DNA of 43,110 nt from Conidiobolus incongruus B7586 (GCA_000697335.1 JNEM01009081.1:1-43110); one strand, 5' to 3'; positions 23,127-36,356 are shown, counted from the stretch's first letter. Made by a program: numbers and translations. Notes: generated by a model from the sequence alone, not told the origin.

Positions 23127-23853
23127 TCAACTATTCAAAACTTGAATTAATTTATATTCTAAATTATTTATTATTCAACAAACCATTGTTATTTTTATCA
23201 GATTTTTCACATATAAATAGGACTAATGTATTCATATATAATAATTTTTAAATTCCAAAATAAATAATGAACAAAATTTTAATATATAATAGATTAATTA
23301 AAGAAATAACAAAAAATTTCGTACTTGATTATATCAATAATCTTTTATTTTAATATGATTATTTAATATATTATTGAACTATTACAAATTCGGTTACCAT
23401 TCAAACTTTTTAATATAAATTTTAGTCCAAAATTTAAAAATAATTAATATAAAATTTGGAATAATGTATTTGCATCATATTTGAATTATAAATTTTACAT
23501 AACTATTAATAATTTTTATATAACATATTAATCCTTTCACTTAGTTTCACGTAGTATTCAAATTACAATATTATAAAGTTCAAGTCATTTGAATTTAATT
23601 TGTATATTAGTAAATTTAATTGAAATTTCAATTAAACAATTAAAAAATATTATTCATTTAATTAGTAATATTTAATGCATATTAAGCGATACTAAATTCA
23701 ATATTCAAAATTATTCATTAACATATTAAATGATATTTGGTTTTATTGATAATATTAATAAAATTATTTAAAATTTGATTTTAAAATCGTTAAATTTTTA
23801 ATCTATATTTGGAATAATAATTTTAATATAACTGTTATTTAGTATTGAATATC

Positions 23854-23890
<37 letters not shown>

Positions 23891-26800
23891 TCACTGTATC
23901 TTCAAGTTTATTGGTTGAAAGATCTATTGTTTTAATAATATTCATATTATTCTTTTATTAATCGGAACTAATTATATATTAACAATTTTTAATTTATTAT
24001 TAAACAAAGCATATGTTTTTGATTTGTATGATATATTAACAAAATTAGTTATTTTATACTTATATGCTTATATCTTAAATATATTATCAATACAACTATT
24101 AAAAAAGTTTAATTTGATTATATTGGAAACATTTTATACCATAGTTTATTTTTTCCATATGAATATATTTGTGAATTTATGATTCACAATATCACATCTC
24201 CACCCGAATAGTCCATACATATTTACCTTTTATACCAGTTTACCCATATATACCTCTTATCCTATTTTCCCTTAAATCTATCTATTCTTATCCCAAAATA
24301 CAAAGAGGGATCACTACTTTCTCTACTCAAAGGAAGTTAACTCCAAGTCTTTATAAAGAGCTTCAAATAAAACTTTATATAAATATACCTTAATATTATA
24401 ACTTTTTATCACTCCAACTCCATTCAATATAATTATCCTAGTTTCTTGCATTAGAATAATACATAATAATAACATAAAATATATAAATTTGAATTTAGAA
24501 TGATATATATAATGAAGTAAAAAGAAATTAAAAAAATATAATGAAAGCTTAAATATTTTATTTATATAAATTAAATATTATATCAAAAAGTTATTTAAAT
24601 AATTTTATATTTTAGTTACCTAAATGGAAATTAACTTCAGTATCTTTGCCTCACCATCTATTTCCTTAAAATGATGTTATTCCAAAGGGCATATTTTCTA
24701 TTCTAAACTATTATTCCTTAAAAAATCTATTTTATTTTTAAACAACATATTTAGCATATAATTGAGTTATAAAAAATTGATGTTTTATATTAACTAATGA
24801 AGGTCAGTGACTTTTTTGTAAAATAATGATTTATATTTTATTCTCCCAATAAAGCCTTCAAGGTAATATTATTATATATTAACAATAGCTTACCAGTCTG
24901 GGTTATTTTTTTAATGCTTTTTTTAACCATTACTATAATGATATACTAAAATATATAATTTGAGTATTAAAAATTTTAAATTAAATTTTCAAAAATTTTT
25001 AATTTTTTCAAATATTTGATAATTTATAAAAATTTAATATTTTGACTTAAGAGAAAATTTAAATATTTCTTAAATTAATATAAATTTCATTTTTTTATTG
25101 ATTTATTTTACTAATTTTATATTAGTTATTAATATAATTTCTAATATTTCATATTATATCAAATTAACAAATTATGTTAAATTATATAGATATTAAAAAA
25201 ATATATCTTCAAGAAATAATATAATGACAACTTTATATAAAAGTTAACATCAATATATAATCCCAGAAATAAATTAAAAAATATAACTCTAATATTATAT
25301 ATTGGATAGCTGAAATTATGCTGAGAATTTTGCTATAAATTAAAGGGAAAATATAATCTTATTGAAATATATAATAGTATAAGTAAGCAAGTTTTCAAAA
25401 GATATATAATATTTTAATATATTATTTATTAAATAAAAATGGTTTTGAAAAGGCAATTCTATATTTGTAATTTCTATTAAAATATTCAATGGTTTTTAAA
25501 GTTATGCTTTTAAAAGATTACCTTTTAAAATTCTTATATATAATTATATATTATAAATTTAACTTAAAATTAATCAAAAAATTTATATTTTTAAAATTGA
25601 TTTAATTCTCTTAATAGTATTAATTTTATTCAATATGATTCTTTTATTTTCCTTTTGATTATTTATTTTTCTGCTTTTTATAATCATTCTTAAAATTAAA
25701 ATTATATCTATCAATATTATATTAATATTATTTAATATAAAATAAAATATATATATATATTGATTTATTGTTTATAAAACTTATATAAACTTGGTTTACT
25801 GATATATTAACTGGGCATATGGACAATATATTCAGCCATTCTTTGCACTATATTGGTTTTATCATAACTTTGCTTATATTTACAATTATTTGTCACAAAA
25901 TTTTGAAATAATCAATTTAAAATAAGTATAATAATAACAGAAATTTATTGCTTATTTAATTTAATTATTGTTTTTTGATAGTATTTTAAATATTATAAAG
26001 TCCATTATATAAAAATATGATACTTCAGTTTATAATATTATAAGATATGATTATTATAAAATATAAACCTTTAATATAATTAATAAATCACAATGTATTT
26101 TGAAATTTTTTGATCAATTTCGGAACACTAAGAAAATTACTAAATTTATATTTTGGTTTCCCTTATTATACTTTTTAAATCCTTAATATTGTTAAATGAT
26201 TAGTATATTTTATTAATTTTTTAAATATGACTCATCCTTTATAAATTTCATTTGTATTTATTTTGATACTACTGAATAAAACAAAATATAGAGAGATTAT
26301 AATAATATTCATATCAAAAATTTGAATTTTATATATTACTATTTTGATTGTGTATATATAATAAAAGCAATAATAAAAAAATATATTATCATTGTATATT
26401 TTAAAATAATTATAAATAAACTTATATTGGATTGTGTTCTTTAATATTTATCAATTTATTCAAAGCTATATTATTCCAATATTATCTTTTTGCATATCAC
26501 AGTATATACTGAGATTATATTGATATATAGCTATATCCAGCTTTGTATTGACTATCCATAAATTATATTATATTTGTTATTAATGATATTATTGTTGAAA
26601 TTAATCCAACAAACAAGTACTAGGTAAAATTACAATAATTTATTGGAGTTGGGTAGATGATATTAATTAGAATAAAAAATATATTTAACTATTATAAGCT
26701 GTGATAGTATTATATTGATATAATTAAGTTTTTGAATATTTAAAATTCACACATTTCTTGGAATATAAAATATTGAGATAAATTTTAAATTTACAAAATT

Positions 26801-27960
26801 AAGAGAAATATAAAAAGAGTGAATAGCACAAAGTATGTTAGTTAACTTATGATTACTATAAGCTTATATAATATTAGTATTATTATGTTTTATAAAAGGT
26901 GAATATCGAAAAATATGAATTTTCAAATTTTATTGACTATAATTCACAATATTAACAAAGTCCTTTATTATATTCTATTCAACTGTAATAATTATTAAAT
27001 CGATATATGGAGCTTATTATTACTTGGTTGCTTTCATATGATAGATAACCATATTTGTGTAATATGTACAATAATATTGAGCTTTAAATATACTCAAAAA
27101 AGGCTTTAATATAAAGAATTGCATTAAAAATTTATCGAGAATATCTAGTATTAAAATTATCTTGAGTAATATTTTATATTTTGATTTTATTTGTTAATAT
27201 ATATCTTTTGAATTGTCATATATAAAAATTTTATAATTAGGTCATAAATTCATCAAAGGTGAAAATGAATATTATATAAAAAAAATTTGTAATAAACTAA
27301 TTTGATGAAATATTAAAATTAATCAATTAGTTATTAGTTTTAAAGCAATGTGGTGCTTTGATTAAAAGAGCCAATTTTATCAAATAAAGGTTGAATATTT
27401 GCCAACATTCGATTAATTTCTAAAATTACAGTATTTAATAATTAAATATTCCAATACAATGACTGCTTATTATAAATTAATTACATTAAGTAATGTTGAT
27501 GAAAATTCAACATTATTTAGTTAACTTTAATAAATTAGGTAATTTTATTGTTTTTAAAATGAGCTAATGGGATTTCAGTAAAAGTAATACAGCAATGGTT
27601 TGAATTATGTCTATATCTAAACCAATTTCAATGTTATTAATTTAAGTACAAGAGATAAATATTTAAGTTTCGAGCAAAAAATCCCAAAAATCATTTTCAA
27701 AATTTGGAGGAATGATTTTTTGAATATTATATACATAAGCGAATATACTACAAACCAATTATTCTTATTACAGGAATTCTCTTGATGTAAGTTATTCCGC
27801 TAGAAATATTTAGATTTAAGTCAATATACCATTTAAAATGAGCTGACAAATCTCATCCAAGGTAATCCTTATATGATATCCAATAGGCCTTGGCTCTCTA
27901 ATTAATAAATATTAAGTGAATATTTAAGTTTGGAATTAATATATAATCTAATTAACTAAT
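23127..27960. other. AT-rich gene desert, 4.8 kb
   Basis: The largest desert of the window apart from the right end. It contains a TA run at 23857-23887 and a pyrimidine-rich, slightly GC-richer patch at about 24190-24360 that I cannot identify. The remainder is dense in stops in all frames with no shared repeat noticed. Confidence 0.6.
23857..23887. repeat. (TA)n microsatellite
   Basis: A perfect TA run of about 31 bases within the desert downstream of TF2. Confidence 0.95.
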
Positions 27961-27964
27961 TTTC

Positions 27965-29485
27965 AATTGGGATATGCAATCGATGCAAATATAAAAATTA
28001 GATGTGGCAAGCTGATGTTAAATTGTTCACTCTGCTAAAAAGCTTATATTAGTTGTATTTAAGATAATCATATTGAGAAAAATTATTTGATTTAATTAAA
28101 AACATTTTATATAATTACATTAAGGCCTAGTTTTAGAGTTTGATTAAGTTAAAATATTATTCAAAGCTACTATTTATAACTTTTATTGTAAAATCTGTGT
28201 ATATTTTGATTATATATATTTTTTTCACTAATTACTATCTAATTAAGTATAAAAAGGGCAATAAATCAAGATATACAAATAATATTTACTAATCAGTGTC
28301 TTACCAATAATTATAAAGTTGTATCCCGATACAATATCATCAATAAATTGATTAAAGCTCAACATAGTTTCGTAATAAAGACAATTCAACCCAATTTGAG
28401 CAGGGAATTAATATTTAACAATGATATATTGAACAAAACTGAGCACATATAATGTAGCATATCTTGCAATACAATATGACATTTCTTCTTTTAGGATAAA
28501 ATTATCTGTTTGTATTTCAAGAATTAAAACCATTTAATCCTGCTCTGAAACCTAAAATTTATACTAAATATACGAATTCTGACTTATTCGCTAAGATGAC
28601 CCAATAGGTTGTATACCAATTTCTCAGTATTGAACTTTCTAACGTCACTTAATTTATCAAATCATTAGAGTATTTCAAATCAAAGCAACACCTACTTAAA
28701 CCCAGACTCAAAAATCTAGGTGATTTAATTATTGGTTAACGTGTAGTCAAGAGATTTGGCAATGTGAAAGAATGTATTGCACTATCAAATTATATAACAA
28801 GGATGGCATTTTGTTACGATTTCATATTGACGATGTTTATTTCAAAGGGCATCTCTAATATAAAACATCCTTTAAGTTGAGATGCCGTTACTCATTGCAA
28901 TTTTATTCTCTAATTACTCCCAAGCTGACAAATTTGCTTACCGAAGTTTGCATTCCAATTAGATTGTCACTATAGATGGCGAATCTCCAATCAAATGTGC
29001 TATTGCAGCAATTACGAAGATGATTCTAACATCCCCCTCACCAAACTTAAGACCAAACAACCTTAGTATGTAATTATGGCTTCACGTAGGATAATAATCC
29101 TATAATGAATTCTCGCGACAGTCCTTACTACTTGGTATATCCTCGAGTTAGCACAAAGCCCATTCATCTACTCTCTCGCACTCAGATCATTTTTAATTTC
29201 CTTTTGAAAGATTGTTCATACTACCTCGAATTAATCTGGTGCTATTATGATTAACAAATAATCAGAACCAAATCAGCTGAATTATTGAAAAGCTATTGTA
29301 CGTGTTAAAGGAGGGCACAGTTCCTTCATCTGATCCTATCAACTCTTTATACTTGTAATGGTTTCTATGTTCCCGAGAGTGTTCAACCTAGCCTGATTAA
29401 TGTTTCGACTACTCATATCAATACGAAAAATAAAAAAGTAGATTAGTTGATAAATTTTCTAAATCAGAGCTTTCTTTACGATGTT
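27965..29485 (+). pseudogene. Zn2Cys6 regulator pseudogene (psi-B), decayed full-length relative of TF2
   Basis: Nucleotide similarity to TF2 runs through nearly the whole gene. The zinc-cluster start CNRC is kept at 27975-27986 but is followed by TAG at 27999-28001. The distance from there to the next clear match (28383) nearly equals that in TF2. From 28490 the match is strong: TTKYTNSDLFAKMTQ in place of TF2 AEYTKSDFLTTMIQ-type sequence, then TAG at 28605-28607 where TF2 has Trp, a TAA a few codons on, and another in the stretch after LGDLIIG. Further blocks match IALSxYITRMA, VYPRV-like and the acidic tail (to about 29485). Several small frame changes are present. It is in the same orientation as TF2, about 6.4 kb further along, as after a tandem duplication. 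It is a host gene copy, clearly not functional. Confidence 0.85.
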
Positions 29486-30568
29486 AGAAGAACTGAAATA
29501 AACATAAATGTAAAATTAAATTTAATTTAATATTAGATAAAACTTATCATATTCCTACCTTATTCAATATTTCATCGTTTTGTAAAATTATTTCATTAAT
29601 ATTGGATTCTTTTTTCAAATCTCAATATTTGTAAAATATAATGTTTAATAACTTATAAATATTCTACATTGGCATTATAATATTTATTTCTAATTAGAGT
29701 TAATGTGTTTAATATTAAAAATATAATAATTAAAATATATGAGTTAATAGAGTAAATGTTTTACCAAATAATGTAGAATATTCTATATTTAATTATTTGA
29801 TAAGGTAAAAAATGTAGATAAAAAATTTGAGAACAGAGTCGATATATATGAATCTGTTTAGTGAAGTATAAAAGATATATAATGTAACAATTGATTATAA
29901 TTGATAAATCTTAATTTTATTCAAAGTATGCTTGCAAGATTGCAATCCAAAATTTTTTGATTTTATTGAAAGTGATTAAATTATAAAAATTGATCATACT
30001 TGTCAAATCAATTGATTTTTTATATTTAAAAAAGATAGTATGGTGGAAATATATATTAATAATTAGATTGAATAACTTAATTTTTGAATATCCGAAATCA
30101 TTTTTAAAGTTTATATTGATTAAAATAATTATATTGGAAAAATTTTGTCATATCATTATTTTTGAAATTTTTAAATTGAAAATCGTACAAATTTATTAGA
30201 ATATCTATAATTATGGAATTCTAATTAACCACAATATACTTTAATTCAGTTTAATAAAATTTATTTAAAATTAAAAATTCGAAAATTAGAAATCTCAATT
30301 AATAAATAACGAAGATAACTATAATGATAAGTAGCTGAGAAAATGATGACCGTTGCGGTATATAATAAGATTTTTCAATAAAGATGGTTGATAGTAAATT
30401 ATTTTAATAGTTAATTCAGTGAATGCTATAATCTATCAAATTGTATTGACTTAACTATCCAATTGAGATCCACATTTAATTTTGAAATGCAACAATGGCG
30501 ATTGTGATTTTATTTTGGCGAAAATAAATATTTTCACTCGTAAAGATAAAATTAAAATATTTACTAAT
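29486..30568. other. AT-rich intergenic DNA, no gene seen
   Basis: AT-rich DNA between psi-B and the 3' end of the minus-strand permease. Plus-strand frames at 29990-30199 and 30482-30679 start at TTG; the second overlaps the permease 3' end in antisense. Neither looks real. Confidence 0.6.
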
Positions 30569-32029
30569 TTACAAAGTGAATTGAAAAGTCCTCATATCAA
30601 ATTCTTCACCTTTATAAGTTTGAGATTGAGAATTATCACTCATTGGCAAATTTCTCAATTTTTGATTTTCTCTCTTTAACAATTGCCTATTGATTAAAGC
30701 GAATACAATACTAATAAATATAAGGCAAAAGTTTGTTATATGACTGTTGATATAATATGGAGCTTCATAATTACGATATAACTGACCACTGATCAATCCC
30801 CCAACGTTCCCAAAACTAACAACCATCGCAACAGCAACTCCAGATTTTGTGCTTCCTACCATATTATTGCTGACCCATGCCAAACATATTGGCACTGCAG
30901 TAGTTGTTCCCATAACTATTAGGAATGCGCAACAATAGAGAGCTGTTTGATTTCTTAAAAATATCATCAAAAGAAATCCTAGACTTGCTATTAATAGTGG
31001 AACAATGTAATGAAAACAACGCTCTCTTGTTTTATCAGAGTGCAGAGTAACTAATATCGTGCTAATAAATGCTAAACCAAATGGGGGTGCAAGAAGTAGC
31101 ATAGTAGTGATCGCTGAGAATCCCATTCCTTTGATAATTGTTGGAAGTAGGGTAGAGATAGCGGATAAAGCAATATGGAAACCAAAATAAATGATCATAA
31201 ACATCCATACTTTGTAATCCATTTTCGCTTCCTTGAATCCTTTCAGTGAGAACTCTTTTGTCGATGAATTTGTATGATCTTGTAATAACATTTCATCGAT
31301 GATCTTCTTTTCTTCATCGTTTAGAAACTTTGCATCTTTTGGGAAGGAGGGAAAGAAAATCCAGGCAATAATACCCAAAATTACTGAAGGAAGCCCTTCG
31401 ATCAAGAAAATCCATCTCCATGCAGCTAACCCACCTACCCCATCCAATCCGCTGATTACATATCCTAAAATTCCACTGAATGCGCCAGCGAGGGCGGATG
31501 AAGAATAAAACAAACCAATACGTGCTCCCAGCTGATCCCTCCTATACCAAAAAGAAAGTATATATACAAGACCAGGAGCTAGTCCAGCTTCGGCCATACC
31601 GAGAAAGAATCTACCAGCCATTAAGCCGCCAAAATTGGTGACAGCAGCCAGACACATACTAATAATACCCCATGTGATCATAATACGAGCCATCCAAACT
31701 CTTGGAGTAAACATCTTAATACAAATATTCCCAGGAATCTCGAACAGAATATAGCCCACAAAGAAGATGGATAGTGCCCAACTGAATTCTGCCTGTGACA
31801 GATTCAAGTCGCGCTCCAGATGGTATAATCTTGCAGCTCCGATATTCACCCTATCCAAATAGCAAAATAGATAAATGGCGGTAACAAAAGGGATCAATCT
31901 TATATCAATCTTGGTAATTATTTTTTTTAATTGATTGTTGTGATCGCTCAACACTCTTCTCTTCTTATGATTATTACATTCCATAATCGTCACGCAATCA
32001 ACATTTTTAGACTTTATGTTACTCTCCAT
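30569..32029 (-). CDS. Anion:cation symporter of the major facilitator superfamily (Dal5/Tna1-type permease)
   Basis: A 486-residue, intronless protein from an ATG at 32029-32027. Hydrophobic segments from about residue 45 to 450 fit 12 helices with a hydrophilic central loop around 228-265. Family signatures in order are LDRVNIGAA (58-66), RFFLGMAEAGLAPG (140-153), WYRRDQLGARIGLFYS (161-176) and WRWIFLIEGLPS (204-215). These are typical of the fungal allantoate/nicotinate/pantothenate/biotin permease group, which takes up small organic anions with protons at the plasma membrane. Length and the NIGAA segment are close to nicotinate-type permeases, but the substrate cannot be assigned from sequence. 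The nearest regulator is TF3, 4.3 kb upstream on the same strand; no operon logic applies. Composition is far less AT-rich than the flanks, as expected of a maintained gene. Confidence 0.9.
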   Translation of the reverse strand: MESNIKSKNVDCVTIMECNNHKKRRVLSDHNNQLKKIITKIDIRLIPFVTAIYLFCYLDRVNIGAARLYHLERDLNLSQAEFSWALSIFFVGYILFEIPGNICIKMFTPRVWMARIMITWGIISMCLAAVTNFGGLMAGRFFLGMAEAGLAPGLVYILSFWYRRDQLGARIGLFYSSSALAGAFSGILGYVISGLDGVGGLAAWRWIFLIEGLPSVILGIIAWIFFPSFPKDAKFLNDEEKKIIDEMLLQDHTNSSTKEFSLKGFKEAKMDYKVWMFMIIYFGFHIALSAISTLLPTIIKGMGFSAITTMLLLAPPFGLAFISTILVTLHSDKTRERCFHYIVPLLIASLGFLLMIFLRNQTALYCCAFLIVMGTTTAVPICLAWVSNNMVGSTKSGVAVAMVVSFGNVGGLISGQLYRNYEAPYYINSHITNFCLIFISIVFALINRQLLKRENQKLRNLPMSDNSQSQTYKGEEFDMRTFQFTL

Positions 32030-34654
32030 TTTGCAAAAATGAATTAATATTTTAGTGTGTTTAAATGCAATCTTATGGTTTAAATATTGGTAAATATCGA
32101 ATGATTATTTATGAAACAAATTAGATTGATTTAATTTTAATCAGGTGTATTTAACAAGTATTAATCTATTTAAGTATTTTAATACAAAAAGTTCCAATTT
32201 GAATTTTTAAATTTTTATTTAATATGACTATTTTATATATTATAAATTGTATTTTTTTTAAAATATTTGATTAATTGCTAAAATAGTGTTTCAAATAATA
32301 TTAATATATGAATCAAAGTAAAATAATGAAATTTATATAATCAACTTAATTATCATACAACTTAGTTGTATTTTTCAACTCATTCACATTTTTCTCACCT
32401 CTTCAAAATTTTAATTTGAATTATTAATGTAATAAATTCCTGATTAAACTCTCGCACAATTTTAACCCAATTTAGGTGATTAAACTCAAATATTTTCATT
32501 AATACTGCATAAATAAATTAAAAATATAGTTGATAGTTTTATTAGTATAAACTTCATTATAATTTTCTAAAATATTTTACATATTAATTTAAATCATTTT
32601 TTTTAATTTTTATTATTAATTTAATATATTTTTATTGATAATTTTTACCATTAACCCAACTAGTGGAAAAGGATAGTATATATCATTTAAAGAAATATTG
32701 ATTTAATAACATAATTACCCAATATCAAAAAACCCAATTGAATTTGAAGGATCAATGTTATTTGAAATTAGTTTATATTAATGATAAAGTATTTTATTTC
32801 AAATAATAATAATAATAATTTGATAAAGATAAACAAATATTAATTTTTTTATTAATAGATTGAAAACAATATAAAAAACAGTTGAATTTAGGAAAAATAT
32901 GATTGTGTTGTAAGTGTGATGTTTATTAGGAATTCAATCTATATCATTACTACCTCATTAAGGTTCACAATTTGATATCACCACTTATCTCCTACTTTTC
33001 ATATCATGAACTACTTGGAGTTTGTCATGTGCTTGGTGTTTGAATCTAAACCTTGAATTTCATTTTTTATATACAGTTATTACACCTAATCAACATCCTT
33101 CATTCTATAGATTGTGATTGATCATTTATATCAGTTTCAACTTTGAGGAATCAATTTACTCTATAAACGTGGTTTTATTAGCATTGATCTCAATAGTAAT
33201 CATCAAACTATCCACATCTCTCTTAATAATTACCAAATTCATACTTCTCATTTAGTTTGAATTAAGTGTCCTAACTTTAGTCACATCTATTAGTCTTATC
33301 AAACAATTTCTCCCACCATCTTAATATCTCATCATAAGAATCAATTCTTAAAACAGGGGAATAATTTAATGAAAAAATTAATGAAAGTTTTATTAAAAAA
33401 ATTAAAAATATTATTTAAAATATTATATTTTATAATTTAAGTTGTATTGATTATATAAATAATATTAAAAATTAGAAAGTAATTAATATTATTATTTAAA
33501 TTTAATTTTTAATCAAAATTATCATAATAATAATTTTACAGAAATCCCATAATTTTAATTCAATTTTTGATTTTCAATTCTACGTAGTTAATCAATATAA
33601 ATTTCAGTGACTTTTATATTACAACTAATAATAACATGTAGATTGGTATCACTCATGAGTAATCCCTAAATATCTAAAAGAATTTAGATCAAGTAACTAT
33701 TATTAATATATATTATCTAATTGCTAATTGAGTTTAGCTGAAGGCTTCTATATGGCTAACTATCGGCAAACTCTTCGAAGAAGGTAATTCTATTTTATAT
33801 CCTAGTCTTTGACACCGTCGATAAATAGGTAAACGTAACAATTTTACTACCGCCACCAATATCAAAACTATATTGAGTCAGTTGGTATTAAATCAATTTG
33901 GTAACCTTTATAAAGCGATACCGGTACTAATATGATACCAATTTTGGTGTGAATAGAAACATCAATTAAAAATATTGAAATATTGGTTTTAAAAGGGTTG
34001 ATTTAGACATGCTAAGAGGTTGAGTGTTAATAATAAAGATATTAAAGTACAATTAGAATAATAATCATTGTAGAATTGTTTTTAACTGTTCAATTGTTTA
34101 GCTAACCTTGAGACATGATCCAAATTTACTAATTCATCATAAATTTAATGTATTACTTTGTAATTTAAATAATGGGAATTTTTTGCAATTGAAAAAAAAT
34201 AAACAATTTAATATATAATATGTAAAAATAAATATATATTATAAAATTAATATTCTCTTTTAATGTTAATAACTTTATTCTATACTCTTAGCAAAAATCT
34301 AACACTTAAAAAATAGTTTTTTATTAAAGATTAAAATTTAATATTTTACAAACTAATTAAATTTTCCTGTAGAATTTTTTTTCTTATAAGCTAGCTTTTT
34401 AATTATTTAAAACAATTATAATTATATAAGTTATAATCTAAAAAATATATTAGATGTGGTAGTTTTTTCTAGTTATTTTTAATTAAAAAGTTTTTTTACA
34501 AATTTAAATTTATATATTTTATAATTATCATATAAAATAATAAATTTTCTTAAATTATATTAAAAATACTAATTAAAAATAGTTTTATTTAAAAAAAATA
34601 TAAAGTTTATTATTAATTAATTTTCTTTTAAAAATTAAATAAAAATAACATATG
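32030..34654. other. Intergenic DNA with unidentified GC-richer islands
   Basis: The part near 32030-32500 should contain the permease promoter; no CGG or CCG triplet was seen there. Islands at about 32915-33355 and 33580-34020 are visibly richer in G and C than the rest and may be remains of mobile elements or genes, but no frame or terminus convinced me. From about 34150 the sequence changes to a tract almost free of G and C. Confidence 0.5.
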
Positions 34655-35490
34655 CTATTAAAGTTTATTACAACTATAAGAATAATAGTAAAAAGTTATT
34701 AATGTAATATAGAGGAAAACTTAATATAAAAGTAATATATATCAAGTGTTAACACTAACAACAATAGGTTTTATAAGCTTAAATAGGGAATCACTAGTGG
34801 TAAACAATAAATTACCATGTAATTAAGGGAAATTATTAGGGTTCACTAAAGTAGGTGAAAATAACTTGTTATAAATTAGGTTCTTTGAATAAAATAAATA
34901 TCTTACACTTGTCACAACTCAAAACTTTTGTGAAAGTTATAAGAAAAACTTAAAGACAGTATACTTTTAAAAATGAAGATAGAAGATATGTTTATTAGTT
35001 TGCTTATGATAATCTTATATTAGGTTCCATTGTTGATTTTTATGGACATAAATGATTTATGGGTGGAAAGTAATAGGATCAACTAGTTTATAGGATGTGA
35101 TATCTCTAATATGACTTTGCAAATCCTACAGTAATTAGAGTTTCTTGAGTAATTAACAAGATTATTCTCCATCATATAATATAAAATATAATAATATAAT
35201 ATAAGATATAATATGAATATATAAACAAAGTTTAATTAAACTTTAAATTAAGATAAGTTACTAATATATTAAAATTTATATTAGGTAGTGTTAATATACT
35301 ATAATATTAATAAAATATAGTTTTAATTTTAAAAGTAATATAAAAAATAAGAAATAATAAAAATTAAAAAGAAAAAAACTTAAATTTTTAAATATTTTAA
35401 TATTATTTATATAATTAATTTAGTTATAAAAGTATAAATTATATAAAAATATATATAAGAAATTAAAGAATTAATTTTTTAAAAATAACA
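34655..35490 (+). mobile_element. Degenerate LTR-like copy of R2 containing an R1 repeat
   Basis: The left part (clearest at 34690-34735) and the right part (35220-35490) match the 15.7-kb solo LTR in order, and the R1-like segment lies exactly between them. The outer ends are approximate. Either R1 inserted into an R2 LTR, or R1 is the middle of a longer LTR that the 15.7-kb copy has lost. The copy is strongly diverged, much more AT-rich than its relatives, and looks old. It is a fossil without an internal coding region. Confidence 0.5.
34756..35175 (+). repeat. Degenerate third copy of repeat R1
   Basis: It aligns end to end with arm 2 (19960-20366): the shared landmarks are actagtggt.aacaa near 34792, a stretch near 34905-34955, gttgattttatgg-like sequence near 35029 and attctccatc near 35163. 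Compared with the two near-identical arms it is heavily diverged, with the differences tending towards A and T. It has the same orientation as arm 2. Confidence 0.75.
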
Positions 35491-36356
35491 ATTAATATTC
35501 ACTTATTAATAAAATATTTATTTAAAAGAATTTATAAAGAAGATTAATTTAATTTAATTTAACATTTTAATTTATGTTTTAATAAAAAATTTGTAAAAAA
35601 ATTTAAGATTTATTAATTATAATAATTTATTAGAAAAGCTTTAATTTTTAATTATAACTGAATAAATTTTATTTAATAATAACTACTCTAACTTTTTTGT
35701 TTTAGTTAAAATATAAGGTATTTATTTTATATTTTTATTAATTAATTTTAATTTAAACTTTAATATCTATAAAATACTTATATAACTAATATTAAAATAT
35801 CTTGATAATTTTTTAATTAAAATAAAAAAGTGTTTTTTTAATATATTTTTTTATTTTATTAATAATTAAAAAAATAATAGTTAAAATTAATCTTTTCAAT
35901 TTTAATAGGTTTTAAGTAATTTTTTTTAACTTTAAAGTAATTTACTTAAAAATATATTATTAATTTAAATAATACTTTATTACTAAAAGCTACTTGTAAA
36001 TTTTAAATGATTTTAAAAGGTTTATAGTTAAGTTTTACTAATACTAAAATAAAAAACTTTTAATAGCTATTATTTAATTTAAGCATAATTCAATTAAACA
36101 ACTAATTTTAAAAAATGATTATATATATTATTAAAAACTATTTATTTTCTTATTTGTTTTATATATTTTTTTTATTTGAAACTAATAATATGTTTGAAAA
36201 ATCAAAAATTAAAAAATTTCCCATTTCTTTATTTCTATAGTAATAATACACACAATTCAGATTAATCTACACTAATTACAGAAGAACCAAATTGAAAACT
36301 ATATTACCAATTTACAAAAATCTGAACCCAAAAAATAAACTTAATATATACAATAT
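35491..36356. other. Extremely AT-rich tract, 3' of TF3
   Basis: DNA with almost no G or C and many TTAA and TTTA words, continuing the tract that begins near 34150. No open frame is seen. The last 100 bases, which are slightly GC-richer, should include the TF3 3' untranslated region. Confidence 0.6.

Noticed and set aside
32915-33355. GC-richer island considered as a copia fragment or gene
   Set aside because: No ordered motif blocks or clean termini could be found on either strand, so no class was assigned.
33651-33690. TGGTATCA sequence that recalls a Ty1/copia primer-binding site
   Set aside because: The continuation does not match the initiator or other tRNA 3' ends in use by the family, and no LTR end lies directly before it.
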